This document shows, in pieces, positions 1 through 9,224 of a DNA stretch of 64,000 nt (its first letter is position 1; each line of letters begins with the position of its first letter). The position numbers and the translations under genes were made by a program. The stretch comes from Aliidiomarina quisquiliarum (lineage in GTDB: Bacteria > Pseudomonadota > Gammaproteobacteria > Enterobacterales > Alteromonadaceae). Under the pieces are notes generated by a model. That model searched no databases. It was given only the letters and a program-made list of their open reading frames with translations, and was not told the origin of the DNA. The stretch spans positions 62,001 to 126,000 of the forward strand of contig NZ_JAMFTN010000024.1 of NCBI RefSeq assembly GCF_023922585.1, written 5' to 3'.

Positions 1-1484
1 GTGGCAGTAGCTAAGGTGGCAAATAACCAAGCGTCGTCTTTACTTAACCCAGCAGTGACGTCTACTAGCCACTCCCGCTGCTGTTCTAACGGAGCATGCT
101 GTAAAGAATAAGGCACTAAGGCCGCTAATCGAGTATTAACCCACTGATGCCAACTAGCTAAGGTGGCTTGGTTTAGAAATGGTGGTGGGTTAACAAACAA
201 CAACACATTGCCGTTCATTGCAGCAGTTAATTCTGCGGTGGTTAACTGCAACAAGCCAGCCGTGTCTTCTATCAGCCAACTATTTTGGTCTTTGCTACGA
301 ATAACAATGGTGGTGCCATTATGTAACTCGGCAATAACAGGAATACTAAGCCCCGCTATATCTGCTAAAGACACCTTGGCCTTTACGCACAAAAGATTAT
401 ACCGCCCTAAACGTTCGCAAGGCTGTTGCCCTAAACCAAGATTCCCCAATTGCCAGCTTGCTGCTAATGCCGCCAACGACATATTCAGCGGTTGCCCTGC
501 CAGTTGCTTGCCTTGCTCTGTCGGGGGGCTGACTATCAGTTCATCGGTTGGTATAGCAGCGGGCTTTATATAGGCTAAATACCCCTGCCAAACAACGCTG
601 CTGGTTAAAGCAATTATACCAATAATAACCAACCACCTACCCACACTGGCGGTGGGGGTTCGCTTACTTGGCTCAGTTGCATAGGGTAAAGCCGATGTTG
701 CCGCCATTATAATACTACGCGTTACCACCTGCTGACCTTGGCGGGCCGCTATTTGTAAGGCGCGATCACATAATAAGTTAATTAACCGCGGAGTACCTTG
801 GGTGCTTTGCCAAATAATACCGCGTGCGGCCTTATCAAAAATTCCGGCGTTACCATTGGCCAGTTCAAGCCGGTGGTTTAAATATTGCTCCGTTTCTGCT
901 CGGGTAAAAGGTAAAAGCTGATAGCGCGCCACAATACGCTGGGCTACCTGGCGTAACTCTTGCCGTTGTAATAATTCTCGCAATTCTGGTTGGCCAATAA
1001 GAACCACCGACAACAGTTTTTTTGAATCACTTTCTAAATTGGTTAATAACCGCAATTGTTCTAAAACCGCAGGGTATAAATGCTGAGCTTCGTCAATTAA
1101 CACCACCGGGTGTTTGTCGCGCTCTACCGCTGCCATTAAGTGTTTGCTCAACACATCGGTAAGCGCTTTCAGCGAACTGTGTTCATTAACTTGGGTTATG
1201 CCAAAGCCTTCGGCAATAGCAGCCAATAGCTCCCGCTCACTTAAACGTGGGTTCAAAATAAACACCACCTCAAGCTCGTTTTCCAGTTCACTAATAATGG
1301 CCCGCGACAAAGTGGTTTTACCTGTGCCCACCTCGCCGGTTAACAGTAAAAACCCACCACTACCGGTTAGCCCGTGGCGTAAATGAGCAAGCGCCTCCTG
1401 ATGCCGAGGGCCAAGAAACAAAAAGCGCGGGTCGGGCGCGATAGAAAATGGTTGTTCGGTAAAACCAAAAAACTCTTGGTACAT
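1..1484 (-). CDS. ExeA/GspA-type AAA ATPase, 3' end beyond window
   Basis: The frame reads from an ATG at 1484 to the left edge without a stop (494 complete codons). The N-terminus (MYQEFFGFTEQPFSIAPDPR) is typical of the ExeA/GspA/MshM family. Walker A GEVGTGKTT lies near residues 50-58 and Walker B VVLIDEAQ near 129-136. A single membrane segment (about residues 282-302) is followed by a periplasmic part with a degenerate peptidase-C39-like domain (LNMSLAALAASW, then a conserved cysteine pair). In known systems ExeA works with ExeB to remodel peptidoglycan for assembly of the type II secretin. The peptidoglycan-binding domain and an exeB/gspB partner would lie off the left edge. MshM-type ATPases share the N-terminal half, but the transmembrane plus C39-like architecture favours ExeA. 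Confidence 0.85.
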   Translation of the reverse strand, partial: MYQEFFGFTEQPFSIAPDPRFLFLGPRHQEALAHLRHGLTGSGGFLLLTGEVGTGKTTLSRAIISELENELEVVFILNPRLSERELLAAIAEGFGITQVNEHSSLKALTDVLSKHLMAAVERDKHPVVLIDEAQHLYPAVLEQLRLLTNLESDSKKLLSVVLIGQPELRELLQRQELRQVAQRIVARYQLLPFTRAETEQYLNHRLELANGNAGIFDKAARGIIWQSTQGTPRLINLLCDRALQIAARQGQQVVTRSIIMAATSALPYATEPSKRTPTASVGRWLVIIGIIALTSSVVWQGYLAYIKPAAIPTDELIVSPPTEQGKQLAGQPLNMSLAALAASWQLGNLGLGQQPCERLGRYNLLCVKAKVSLADIAGLSIPVIAELHNGTTIVIRSKDQNSWLIEDTAGLLQLTTAELTAAMNGNVLLFVNPPPFLNQATLASWHQWVNTRLAALVPYSLQHAPLEQQREWLVDVTAGLSKDDAWLFATLATA

Positions 1485-1553
1485 AATAGCTAGCGCTTCC
1501 AATTTAATAAGCTGAAAAACCTGTTTTTGAACCCTATCAGTATGCTAAGAACC

Positions 1554-1569
1554 ATGCAATGTATTGCAT
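1554..1569. repeat. Palindrome ATGCAAT-GT-ATTGCAT in the exeA/cca divergent region
   Basis: Perfect 7-bp inverted repeat with a 2-nt centre, lying between the divergent exeA-like gene and cca. It could be an operator half-site pair. A related palindrome lies upstream of yggX. Confidence 0.4.
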
Positions 1570-1630
1570 TTCAGCCTATTAGCAGCAATCATCTTTTATC
1601 ACTCTAGCAGCTCAAGGCTATATCGGTAGT

Positions 1631-2773
1631 ATGGAAATTTATCTGGTTGGCGGTGCCGTACGCGACGCCTTACTCAAAGTCGACTTTCATGAACGCGACT
1701 ATGTGGTAGTTGGGGCCACCGCTGAAGAATTATTAGCGCAGGGATTTATTCCTGTAGGCAAAGACTTTCCAGTTTTCTTGCACCCAGAAACCCAAGAAGA
1801 ATATGCCCTAGCACGAACCGAACGTAAAACTGGCCAAGGTTACACAGGGTTTGCCTGCTATGCACAGCCCGACGTAACCCTAGAACAAGACCTAGAGCGC
1901 CGCGACCTTACCATAAATGCTATTGCGCAAAGCAGTAGCGGCGAGCTGATCGACCCTTGGGGTGGTATACGCGACTTAGAATTAAAAGTGCTACGCCATG
2001 TTAGCCCAGCTTTCGCCGAAGACCCACTGCGCGTGTTACGGGCCGCCCGCTTTGCCGCTCGCTTTCACTATTTAGGGTTCTTTATAGCCGAGGAAACCTA
2101 CGCCTTAATGCGCCAGCTAGTCGCCGCCGGTGAAATAAAAGCTTTAGTTGCTGAGCGGGTATGGCAAGAAACAGAAAAGGCATTACAAACCCAAACGCCT
2201 AGTGAGTATTTTCTGGTATTACATCGCTGTGGTGCACTTGGGCAATTGCTTCAGTGCAACTTACCGACAGAGGTTAACTTTCCAGCGTTAGAGCAGCTTG
2301 CTGCAACCAGCAATAATTCTATGCTACGTTACGCTGCTTGGGTGGCCGACTTGGCAACTATGCTGGCTAGCAATGAACAAGCGCTTAATTGCACCTCGGA
2401 ACAACTTCGTATTCCGAATGCCTACGCCGACATGGCGCGCTTACTGTTACATACGCTAACCACCTTTGCCCAGCCACAACTAACAACCAAAGCGGTACTC
2501 GCCTTTTACCAAAGTACCGATGCGTGGCGTCGCCCCGAACGCTTTTTGCAACTAGAGGCCCTGTGCCAAGCACTAACTAGCACGCTTTCGCTAACAAACC
2601 CTCTATTCACATTAGAGCGTGTCAACAAGGTGTTCGCCCCGGTGAATGAACTACGAGAAATGAGTGTACAGGCCTATATTAAGCAAGGGCTAAAGGGCCC
2701 TGCCATTGGCCAAGCTTTACAGCAAGCACGAAGCGAAGTGCTTTTAGCCCGTTGGCAGCAACCGTTTATATAG
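1631..2773 (+). CDS. cca: CCA-adding tRNA nucleotidyltransferase, without HD domain
   Basis: Adds or repairs the 3'-CCA of tRNAs from CTP and ATP (class II nucleotidyltransferase). The head domain is well conserved: YLVGGAVRDALL (residues 4-15), the metal-binding pair in HERDYVVVG (E21, D23), the EEYALARTERKTG block and the RRDLTINA nucleotide-selecting region, followed by EDPLRVLRAARFAARF. The protein has 380 residues, shorter than the E. coli enzyme (about 412). The region that carries the HDLGKG metal-phosphohydrolase motif in E. coli reads AAWVADL here, so the C-terminal phosphatase/phosphodiesterase activity is presumably absent. The 3' end overlaps convergent folK by 8 bp. Confidence 0.95.
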   Translation: MEIYLVGGAVRDALLKVDFHERDYVVVGATAEELLAQGFIPVGKDFPVFLHPETQEEYALARTERKTGQGYTGFACYAQPDVTLEQDLERRDLTINAIAQSSSGELIDPWGGIRDLELKVLRHVSPAFAEDPLRVLRAARFAARFHYLGFFIAEETYALMRQLVAAGEIKALVAERVWQETEKALQTQTPSEYFLVLHRCGALGQLLQCNLPTEVNFPALEQLAATSNNSMLRYAAWVADLATMLASNEQALNCTSEQLRIPNAYADMARLLLHTLTTFAQPQLTTKAVLAFYQSTDAWRRPERFLQLEALCQALTSTLSLTNPLFTLERVNKVFAPVNELREMSVQAYIKQGLKGPAIGQALQQARSEVLLARWQQPFI

Positions 2774-3296
2774 CCTTCGACCAAGAGTAAGGAACAATGT
2801 CGATAATTCCTGTGTCATCGTTATTGGCTTTAAATTCAAACCAGTGTTGCCGATAACTTTTTCCACTTTGCGGATGCAGCATATAAGGCACTAACTCGGC
2901 CATAGGTGCTAGCACGAATGCGCTGGTTAGTAGCTCCCCACGCGGTAGCTTAGGGGTAGTAGCCGTGGCTTCCGCCACTAGGTTGTCAAATAGTAAAATA
3001 TCAATGTCTATGGTTTTAGAACTAAAGCGCTCGGCACTTACCACTCGGCCTAAACGTTGTTCAACTGCTTTACACCACTGCTGTAACTCGTTTAACGGCA
3101 TGGTAGTTTCTATCCAGGCTACCAAGTTATAAAAAGGAGGCCCAGCAAACCCCGCCGCTTCACTTTCATAAATATAAGACAACCGCACTTCAGTAAAATG
3201 CTCAGTAAGCGCGTCTACCGTAGCTCGAATATGAAAATCACGCTCGATATTCGAGCCAATACCAAGCCAAACTTGGTGTACCGTTAATTCTTTCAC
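2766..3296 (-). CDS. folK: 2-amino-4-hydroxy-6-hydroxymethyldihydropteridine pyrophosphokinase (HPPK)
   Basis: Transfers pyrophosphate from ATP to 6-hydroxymethyl-7,8-dihydropterin in folate synthesis. The 176-residue product has WLGIGSNIERD at the N-terminus, the GPPFYNLVAWIET pterin-binding strand and the metal-binding RVVSAERFSSKTIDIDILLFD block (paired Asp residues), followed by PRGELLTSAFVLAPMAEL. The start is GTG, 3 nt after the folB stop, so folB-folK form a two-gene operon with successive pathway steps. It converges on and overlaps cca by 8 bp. Confidence 0.95.
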   Translation of the reverse strand: MKELTVHQVWLGIGSNIERDFHIRATVDALTEHFTEVRLSYIYESEAAGFAGPPFYNLVAWIETTMPLNELQQWCKAVEQRLGRVVSAERFSSKTIDIDILLFDNLVAEATATTPKLPRGELLTSAFVLAPMAELVPYMLHPQSGKSYRQHWFEFKANNDDTGIIDIVPYSWSKAI

Positions 3297-3299
3297 GGT

Positions 3300-3653
3300 T
3301 TAATAAGCCCCACGTACAATAGTTACACCAACACTAATCGCACTTGGTACAGCCGTAGGCTTTTCTACCTTCACACTAATACCTGGTACTTTAAAGGTTG
3401 TTTGTATTAATGCCGCCACCTGTTCAGCCACTTCTTCTATTAAACCCCAAGAACGCGACTGTACTAATTCAGTAACCACCGTACTTACCGCAGCATAGTT
3501 TAGTGCGTCGTCAATTGAGCCCGACTGGGCCGCCTTGCTATTGTCCCAGCGCATATTTAATTCAAGCACTAGCGGTTGGAGAATGTCTTGCTCCCAATCA
3601 AAAATACCGATAGTAGCGTCAATTTTTAAACCTACAATAGAAACCGTATCCAA
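3300..3653 (-). CDS. folB: Dihydroneopterin aldolase
   Basis: Cleaves 7,8-dihydroneopterin to 6-hydroxymethyldihydropterin plus glycolaldehyde, the step before FolK, which is encoded immediately downstream. The product has 117 residues, the usual family length. Family landmarks are the N-terminal DTVSIVGLKIDATIGIFDWE, the LEEVAEQVA-like helix (LIEEVAEQVAALI) and VKVEKPTAVPSA with the conserved KP. The likely start is TTG, since no in-frame ATG precedes the conserved N-terminus. It is divergent from plsY. Confidence 0.93.
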   Translation of the reverse strand: MDTVSIVGLKIDATIGIFDWEQDILQPLVLELNMRWDNSKAAQSGSIDDALNYAAVSTVVTELVQSRSWGLIEEVAEQVAALIQTTFKVPGISVKVEKPTAVPSAISVGVTIVRGAY

Positions 3654-3735
3654 TTTAACCTCTCGCCCACTGTTCAGATGGCATTTCGCTGAATTTGCCT
3701 TTATGCTAATTGAAACTTTCTAAAGAATAGAAACC

Positions 3736-4320
3736 ATGACTTCGGCTCTAGCCCTTTTAATGTTCCTTTGCGCTTATTTGTTCGGCTCTATTAGCAGTGC
3801 CGTACTTATCTGCCGCTTATTTGGCCTCGACGACCCGCGCCTACGTGGCTCTGGAAATCCTGGGGCAACGAACGTATTCCGTTTAGGCGGAGTTTTACCG
3901 GCAGCCTTAACCTTATTGTTCGACGTGCTAAAAGGCATGATTCCCGTTTGGCTCGCCTATTTTCTTGGTTTCAGCCCAATTACCCTTGGCTTTATCGCTA
4001 TTGCTGCTTGCCTTGGCCACATTTACCCATTATTTTTCAAATTTCGAGGTGGCAAAGGCGTAGCCACTGCTTTAGGCGCCATGTTCCCCGTCGCATTTCC
4101 AATGGCTTTAATGCTTATTATGACTTGGGTTTTCGTATTCTGGGTTACCCGAGTTAGCTCGTTAGCGGCAATTATTACCGTTAGCCTAGCGCCCTTATAT
4201 GCGTATCTAGTAAAACCTCAGTACACTATACCTGCGTGCATGTTGGCGGGTCTTATTGTGTGGCGCCATCGCACTAACATTGTTCGCCTATGGCAAGGTA
4301 AAGAAACCGGCTTTCGTTAG
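3736..4320 (+). CDS. plsY: Acyl-phosphate:glycerol-3-phosphate acyltransferase
   Basis: Inner-membrane enzyme that acylates glycerol-3-phosphate from acyl-phosphate, the first step of phospholipid synthesis together with PlsX. The 194-residue product is hydrophobic with about five membrane segments. It carries the conserved PlsY loops: [16 protein letters not shown] (about residues 36-51), the FDVLKG segment, and [14 protein letters not shown] (about 107-120). Its last 4 bp overlap the convergent tsaD stop. The plsY/folB/tsaD neighbourhood is typical of gammaproteobacteria. Confidence 0.96.
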   Translation: MTSALALLMFLCAYLFGSISSAVLICRLFGLDDPRLRGSGNPGATNVFRLGGVLPAALTLLFDVLKGMIPVWLAYFLGFSPITLGFIAIAACLGHIYPLFFKFRGGKGVATALGAMFPVAFPMALMLIMTWVFVFWVTRVSSLAAIITVSLAPLYAYLVKPQYTIPACMLAGLIVWRHRTNIVRLWQGKETGFR

Positions 4321-5381
4321 TACGGCAACAGACCCACCCCAGGCTCGGCCAGCTCGGTCATCGGCCAGCGTGGTCTTACCGAAATATTCTCTTTGGCGCG
4401 CTCTCCGGCTGCAAGGCGGTAAGCACCCGCAAAAGCAATCATGGCGCCGTTATCGGTACAAAACTCAGGACGGGGGTAAAACACCTCACCACCTTGCTGC
4501 TTCATGGTGGCTGCTAAGGCCTCGCGCAAGCGAATATTAGCACTTACCCCACCGGCCACAACTAAACGTTTTAAGCCTGTCTGCTTCAAGGCGCGTTGAC
4601 ACTTAATTACTAAGGTGTCGACCACTGCGTCTTGAAAGGCGCGGGCAATATCTGCTTGTGTTTGTTGTTCAATAACATCGAGGCCTGCTGCAATAGCAAG
4701 CGCTTGTTGTTCGGCAATAGTTGTGGCAGCGGCTGTTTTTAACCCGCTAAATGAAAAGTCTAAGCCTGGTTTTGCAGTCATAGGACGAGGAAAAGTAAAA
4801 CGTTTCGCTTTACCCTGGCCAGCTAGCGCGGCTAAACGTGGCCCACCAGGATAGTCTAAACCAAGTAACTTCGCCGTTTTATCAAAAGCTTCGCCAGCTG
4901 CGTCGTCCACCGACTCGCCCAATAAAATATATTTACCTACCGCGTCAACTTGCACCAGTTGGGTGTGGCCGCCAGAAACGAGCAGGGCTAAAAAAGGCAG
5001 TTCAGGACTGTTTTCTTCCAGCATTGGCGCTAATAAATGGCCTTCCATGTGGTGCACGCCAATTGCAGGTATATTCCAACCAAAAGCTAAACTACGGCCT
5101 ACACTGGCACCTACTAGCAAAGCACCAATAAGCCCTGGTCCTGCCGTGTATGCAATGCCGTCGAGTTGCTCAGGCTTAGTATTGGCCTCGTCTAGAGCTT
5201 GTTGAATAAGTGGTAATATTTTTCGCACATGATCACGTGACGCCAGTTCAGGCACCACCCCACCATAGTCAGCATGAAGTTTCACTTGGCTATAAAGCGT
5301 ATGCGACAATAGCCCTGCCTCCGTGTCATAAACGGCTACACCGGTTTCGTCGCACGACGTTTCAATACCCAGAACTCGCAT
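4317..5381 (-). CDS. tsaD: tRNA N6-adenosine threonylcarbamoyltransferase
   Basis: Transfers threonylcarbamoyl from TC-AMP to A37 of ANN-decoding tRNAs, acting with TsaB and TsaE. The 354-residue, full-length product starts with [19 protein letters not shown] (ASKHA fold). Metal-binding histidines lie in HHMEGH (H111, H115), with [15 protein letters not shown] and the C-terminal [13 protein letters not shown] Asp. It converges on plsY with a 4-bp overlap. The rpsU gene often found beside tsaD is not here; pilT lies upstream on the same strand. Confidence 0.97.
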   Translation of the reverse strand: MRVLGIETSCDETGVAVYDTEAGLLSHTLYSQVKLHADYGGVVPELASRDHVRKILPLIQQALDEANTKPEQLDGIAYTAGPGLIGALLVGASVGRSLAFGWNIPAIGVHHMEGHLLAPMLEENSPELPFLALLVSGGHTQLVQVDAVGKYILLGESVDDAAGEAFDKTAKLLGLDYPGGPRLAALAGQGKAKRFTFPRPMTAKPGLDFSFSGLKTAAATTIAEQQALAIAAGLDVIEQQTQADIARAFQDAVVDTLVIKCQRALKQTGLKRLVVAGGVSANIRLREALAATMKQQGGEVFYPRPEFCTDNGAMIAFAGAYRLAAGERAKENISVRPRWPMTELAEPGVGLLPY

Positions 5382-5479
5382 TATTTACTACACCTCATGA
5401 AACAACTGCTACAACTACGCCCCGTTCATTGAGGGCGCGCGTTAATAAGGGCGTAGTGTAAACGATTTTCTCTTCCGAC

Positions 5480-6508
5480 TCACCCAACTTGCTCTAGTTT
5501 AGAACGAACCACCTGTGCTGTAACCGTTCCTGAATCAAGCAGTTTATTTAATGCTTGGTCCATGGTTTGCATACCAAGTGCTGCGCCCGTTTGAATACTA
5601 GAATACATTTGGGCAATTTTGTCTTCACGAATCAAGTTCTTAATCGCTGGTGTAGAAAGCATTATTTCATGGGCGGCAACACGGCCACCACCTTCTTTTT
5701 TCAAGAGTATTTGTGACACTACCGCCCGTAAAGACTCTGACAACATAGAACGAACCATCGACTTTTCTTCGCCTGGAAACACATCGACAATACGGTCAAT
5801 CGATTTAGGTGCCGAGGTGGTATGCAAGGTAGCAAACACCAAGTGCCCTGTTTCTGCCGCGGTTAAAGCTAAACGGATGGTTTCTAAGTCGCGCATTTCC
5901 CCTACTAAAATAACATCGGGGTCTTCTCGTAACGCCGCCCGTAGCGCCGCATTAAAACTGTGGGTGTCGCGATGCACTTCACGCTGGTTAATTAAGCTTT
6001 GTTTACTTTCATGAACAAATTCTATTGGGTCTTCAATGGTTAAAATATGGTGCGGATAGGTATTATTAATATGATCAACCATAGCCGCTAAGGTTGTAGA
6101 CTTACCCGAGCCGGTAGGCCCTGTCACTAAAACTAACCCGCGTGGGTAGTCTGCTATTTTCCGCAATATTTCTGGCGCATTTAAGTCTTCCAACGAAAGC
6201 ACTTTACTTGGAATTGTACGAAATACTGCTGAAGGCCCGTGCCGTTGCATAAACACATTCACCCGAAAACGGGCCAACCCCTCAACACTAATCGAGAAGT
6301 CTGATTCAAGGCGCTCTTTGAAATCAGCCTGACGCTTTTCATTCATAACGCTATGTACCATGTCGAACACGTCTCGCTGCAATAACTTCTCTGTGCTAAT
6401 CTTCTGAATATCACCGTCTATGCGAAGCGCTGGCGGAGTTCCAGAAGATATGTGAAGATCTGAAGCCCCTTTTTGAACACATAATTCCAGTAATTGTTGA
6501 AGTTTCAT
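5480..6508 (-). CDS. pilT: Type IV pilus retraction ATPase PilT
   Basis: Cytoplasmic hexameric ATPase that depolymerises type IV pili, driving twitching and DNA uptake. The 342-residue product has the PAS-like N-terminal domain (KGASDLHISSG), Walker A GPTGSGKST (about residues 130-138), the LTIEDPIEFVH Asp box, Walker B EDPDVILVGEMRD, the His box HLVFATLHTTSA, and the PilT-specific AIRNLIRED-like motif (AIKNLIREDK). I chose the ATG at 6508, preceded by GAGA 7-8 nt upstream, because homologues begin near here; an upstream TTG would add four residues. It is divergent from yggS, the usual arrangement. Confidence 0.95.
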   Translation of the reverse strand: MKLQQLLELCVQKGASDLHISSGTPPALRIDGDIQKISTEKLLQRDVFDMVHSVMNEKRQADFKERLESDFSISVEGLARFRVNVFMQRHGPSAVFRTIPSKVLSLEDLNAPEILRKIADYPRGLVLVTGPTGSGKSTTLAAMVDHINNTYPHHILTIEDPIEFVHESKQSLINQREVHRDTHSFNAALRAALREDPDVILVGEMRDLETIRLALTAAETGHLVFATLHTTSAPKSIDRIVDVFPGEEKSMVRSMLSESLRAVVSQILLKKEGGGRVAAHEIMLSTPAIKNLIREDKIAQMYSSIQTGAALGMQTMDQALNKLLDSGTVTAQVVRSKLEQVG

Positions 6509-6573
6509 TATCTTTCTCAATTAAGTTAGTTATTTAATACACCACCGTTTAAACACCACTACAGCGGATATCT

Positions 6574-7266
6574 ATGTTACACGCAACCATAGCAGACCAA
6601 TTAATAAAAGTTCGAGCTCGAATTAAGCACGCAAGCGAAAAAGCGAACCGCTCAGCAACTAGCGTTCAGCTTGTTGCTGTCAGTAAAACCAAGCCCATTA
6701 ATGACATTGCAGCAGCTTATGCTGCAGGCCAACGGCATTTTGGTGAAAACTATGTGCAAGAAGGCGTTGATAAAATTCAGTCGTTAACTCATTTAAAAGA
6801 TATTAAATGGCATTTTATTGGCGAGCTGCAGTCGAATAAAACGCGCCCCGTTGCTGAACACTTCACATGGGTACAAAGCCTCGACCGACTTCGTATTGCA
6901 ACGCGACTAAACAACCAAAGACCCAAACACTTACCGCCATTACAGGTGCTTATTCAGCTTAATATAGACAACGAACCCTCGAAAGCTGGTATATCATTAG
7001 CCGAATTACCTGAGTTTGTTAGCGCTGTGAATCAACTACCGCAGCTAGAATTACGGGGTTTAATGGTTATTCCTATGGCTAACCCAGCGCCTGACAAACA
7101 AGCAGTAAGCTTTCGCCATTGCCAACAAGTTTTCGAAGATTTACAGCAACAGCACGCAAGGATTGATACACTGTCATTAGGTATGAGTAATGATTTAGAA
7201 GCTGCCATTCAATATGGTTCCACCATGGTGCGGGTAGGCACCGATATATTTGGCACTCGCACATAA
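6574..7266 (+). CDS. yggS: PLP homeostasis protein (YggS/PLPBP family)
   Basis: Single-domain fold-type III PLP-binding protein that buffers pyridoxal phosphate and affects amino-acid and B6 balance, with no established catalytic activity. The 230-residue product carries the PLP lysine in VAVSKTKP (K38), then HFGENYVQE, KWHFIGELQSNKTR, GLMVIP and the phosphate-binding LSLGMSNDLEAAIQYGSTMVRVGTDIFG (split here for length in the protein's C-terminus). It heads the yggS-proC-yggT-DUF4426 cluster, with a 32-nt gap to proC. Confidence 0.95.
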   Translation: MLHATIADQLIKVRARIKHASEKANRSATSVQLVAVSKTKPINDIAAAYAAGQRHFGENYVQEGVDKIQSLTHLKDIKWHFIGELQSNKTRPVAEHFTWVQSLDRLRIATRLNNQRPKHLPPLQVLIQLNIDNEPSKAGISLAELPEFVSAVNQLPQLELRGLMVIPMANPAPDKQAVSFRHCQQVFEDLQQQHARIDTLSLGMSNDLEAAIQYGSTMVRVGTDIFGTRT

Positions 7267-7298
7267 CATACAAAATTAGCATTAAAGGTAGTACATAT

Positions 7299-8132
7299 AT
7301 GAGCAAGCAAGTAGACATTCGCACTATTGGCTTTATAGGCGCAGGCAATATGCCCCGCAGCATTATTGGTGGCATGGTACGAGGCGGCTACCCTGCCAAT
7401 AAAATATGGGCTAGTAATAGAAGCAGGCCCAAACTTGACCAGTTAGCGCAAGACTTTAGTGTGCAAGTGACCCAAAACAACCATGAGTTAGTCGCTGCTT
7501 GCGACGTTATTGTAATGTCGGTAAAGCCTCAGCTTATGAAAGAAGTTTGTGCCGATTTGAAACAACATACATCCACTATAAGTAGCAAGCTTGTTACCAC
7601 TATTGCCGCTGGCGTACCAATTGCAAACTATCATCAATATTTAGGCGAACAAACGCGGGTAATTCGTATTATGCCGAACACTCCGTCGTTGGTAGGTGAA
7701 GGTGTTTCGGGCTTATGTGCCGACAGCAGTGTTACAGAAGCTGACCGCAACTATATAACGCAAGTATTTAACTATGTCGGCCTAACCATTTGGCTTGAAG
7801 AAGAGTCTAGCATTGACGTACTCGGTGCCGTTGCTGGCAGCGGACCCGCATATTTTTTTGAGTTTATGAATGGTTTGCAGCAAGCCGCCGAAGCACTCGG
7901 CTTTGACGCCAAAACAGCGCGTGCCATGGTGCAGCAAACGGCGCTTGGTGCTGCTAAAATGGCCAGTGAAAGCGAACTAAGCCTGGTTGATTTACGTAAG
8001 CAAGTAACAAGTAAGGGTGGTTCTACCGCCAAAGGTATCGAGGTATACCAAGAGCGTGACCTTGATGGAATTTCAGACCAAGTGGTACGTGCTGCTGTTG
8101 CGCGCAACCAAGAAATGGCAAAACTTTTTTAG
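7299..8132 (+). CDS. proC: Pyrroline-5-carboxylate reductase
   Basis: Reduces 1-pyrroline-5-carboxylate to proline with NAD(P)H, the last step of proline synthesis; the first two steps are encoded by proBA about 7 kb away. The 277-residue product has the Rossmann motif GFIGAGNM (residues 11-18), VMSVKPQ, RIMPNTPSLVGEG, and the C-terminal dimerisation signature DLRKQVTSKGGSTAKGIE. It is the second gene of the yggS cluster, 12 nt before yggT. Confidence 0.97.
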   Translation: MSKQVDIRTIGFIGAGNMPRSIIGGMVRGGYPANKIWASNRSRPKLDQLAQDFSVQVTQNNHELVAACDVIVMSVKPQLMKEVCADLKQHTSTISSKLVTTIAAGVPIANYHQYLGEQTRVIRIMPNTPSLVGEGVSGLCADSSVTEADRNYITQVFNYVGLTIWLEEESSIDVLGAVAGSGPAYFFEFMNGLQQAAEALGFDAKTARAMVQQTALGAAKMASESELSLVDLRKQVTSKGGSTAKGIEVYQERDLDGISDQVVRAAVARNQEMAKLF

Positions 8133-8144
8133 GACTAATTCATT

Positions 8145-8666
8145 ATGAACGATGGCTTTACTTTTCTTATTTCCACAGTGTTTTCGCTATTTATCATGGC
8201 GATTATTATTCGTGTTTGGTTGCAGCTGGTTAATGCCAACTATATGTCTCCGGTGGCTTTGGCTGTTCGCAAACTAACCGACCCAGTAGTTTTGCCCTTA
8301 AGAGCCATTATTCCAAGTAGCCGCCGAATAGATTTTGCTGCAGTTACTTTAGCGGTGCTGCTAACAGCGCTGAAATTTTTCATTTTGGCCAGCATCGCTA
8401 AAATTGAAGTGCAAATTTTACCATTACTGATTTTGAGCATACACAACCTTGTTATGGAAGTGTTGCAGCTGATGTTTTGGATACTAATTATTCGCGCTAT
8501 TTTAAGTTGGTTTAGCCAAGGCAATAATCCGCTTGAGTATGTATTGCATGAGTTAACAGAACCTATGTTAGCCCCGATCCGTCGCATGCTCCCGCCGCTG
8601 GGAGGGTTAGACCTTTCCGTGTTGGTTTTAATTATTCTCATTCAGTTTTTAATGCGCTTGCTTTAG
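8145..8666 (+). CDS. yggT: YggT-family integral membrane protein
   Basis: The 173-residue product has two YGGT repeats, each a pair of membrane helices flanking an amphipathic loop: repeat 1 with RVWLQLVNANYMSPVALAVRKLTDPVVLPLR and repeat 2 with RAILSWFSQGNNPLEYVLHELTEPMLAPIRRMLPPLGG (each read in shorter pieces; both keep the N-P...L-T-(D/E)-P pattern). The family is linked to osmotic tolerance and cell-envelope or division functions, but its biochemistry is unknown. It lies between proC and the DUF4426 gene, as in many gammaproteobacteria. Confidence 0.92.
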   Translation: MNDGFTFLISTVFSLFIMAIIIRVWLQLVNANYMSPVALAVRKLTDPVVLPLRAIIPSSRRIDFAAVTLAVLLTALKFFILASIAKIEVQILPLLILSIHNLVMEVLQLMFWILIIRAILSWFSQGNNPLEYVLHELTEPMLAPIRRMLPPLGGLDLSVLVLIILIQFLMRLL

Positions 8667-8687
8667 CAACGCTACAAGGATTAACCC

Positions 8688-9167
8688 ATGCGTAGCATTA
8701 TTCTTACCTTATGCTTTTTAGCCTTCGCACCTTACATTATTGGCCAACAGGCTGTAGCACAACAATCGTCTGGGTTACAAGATAACAGCAGCCAGGTGCA
8801 AGGTGGGCAGTTTGAACGGTTGGCAAATTGGCACGTGCATTACAGTGCTTTTGCCAGCACTTTTTTACAGCCCGAAGTGGCTAAAGCATATAACCTTGTG
8901 CGTAGCCGCGCCCAAGGTATTGTTAGTATTTCCGTACTCGACGCAGCCACACAGCAGTCACAACGGGTTGCTGTGTCTGGTTATGCCTTGAACAGCCTTG
9001 GTCAGCGTCGCGAACTTAGTTTTCGCCGTATTTCTGAAGGCGACTCGCTTTATTACCTCACTAGCGTAAGCCACGAAAATGAAGACCGTTATCGATTTTT
9101 TATTAATTTACGCCACGGCGATATATCTGAAGAGTTACGCTTTACACATACTTTTTATCGTAACTAG
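8688..9167 (+). CDS. DUF4426 domain exported protein
   Basis: The 159-residue product has a cleavable-looking signal peptide (RSIILTLCFLAFAPYIIGQQAVA, about residues 2-24). The rest matches the DUF4426 pattern: FERLANWHVHYSAFASTFL, YNLVRSRAQGIVSISVLD, and a C-terminal FFINLRHGD ending in FTHTFYRN. Function is unknown; the family is conserved in the yggS-proC-yggT cluster between yggT and rdgB. Here an antiporter gene on the opposite strand has been inserted between it and rdgB. A hairpin follows directly. Confidence 0.85.
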   Translation: MRSIILTLCFLAFAPYIIGQQAVAQQSSGLQDNSSQVQGGQFERLANWHVHYSAFASTFLQPEVAKAYNLVRSRAQGIVSISVLDAATQQSQRVAVSGYALNSLGQRRELSFRRISEGDSLYYLTSVSHENEDRYRFFINLRHGDISEELRFTHTFYRN

Positions 9168-9179
9168 CAATCTTAAAAA

Positions 9180-9204
9180 AGAAAGCGGCACATAGCCGCT
9201 TTCT
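9180..9204 (-). terminator. Intrinsic terminator of the antiporter gene
   Basis: Perfect 10-bp stem AGAAAGCGGC/GCCGCTTTCT with a 5-nt loop. Read on the minus strand it is followed by six T's, so it ends transcription of the antiporter. The same hairpin lies just after the DUF4426 stop and may also help end that transcript. Confidence 0.85.
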
Positions 9205-9224
9205 AGCAACGCCAGCTCGGTAAG

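Noticed and set aside
5415-5456. Inverted repeat CTACGCCC/GGGCGTAG between pilT and tsaD
   Set aside because: The 26-nt loop and lack of a T-tract make it a poor terminator, and nothing else supports a function.
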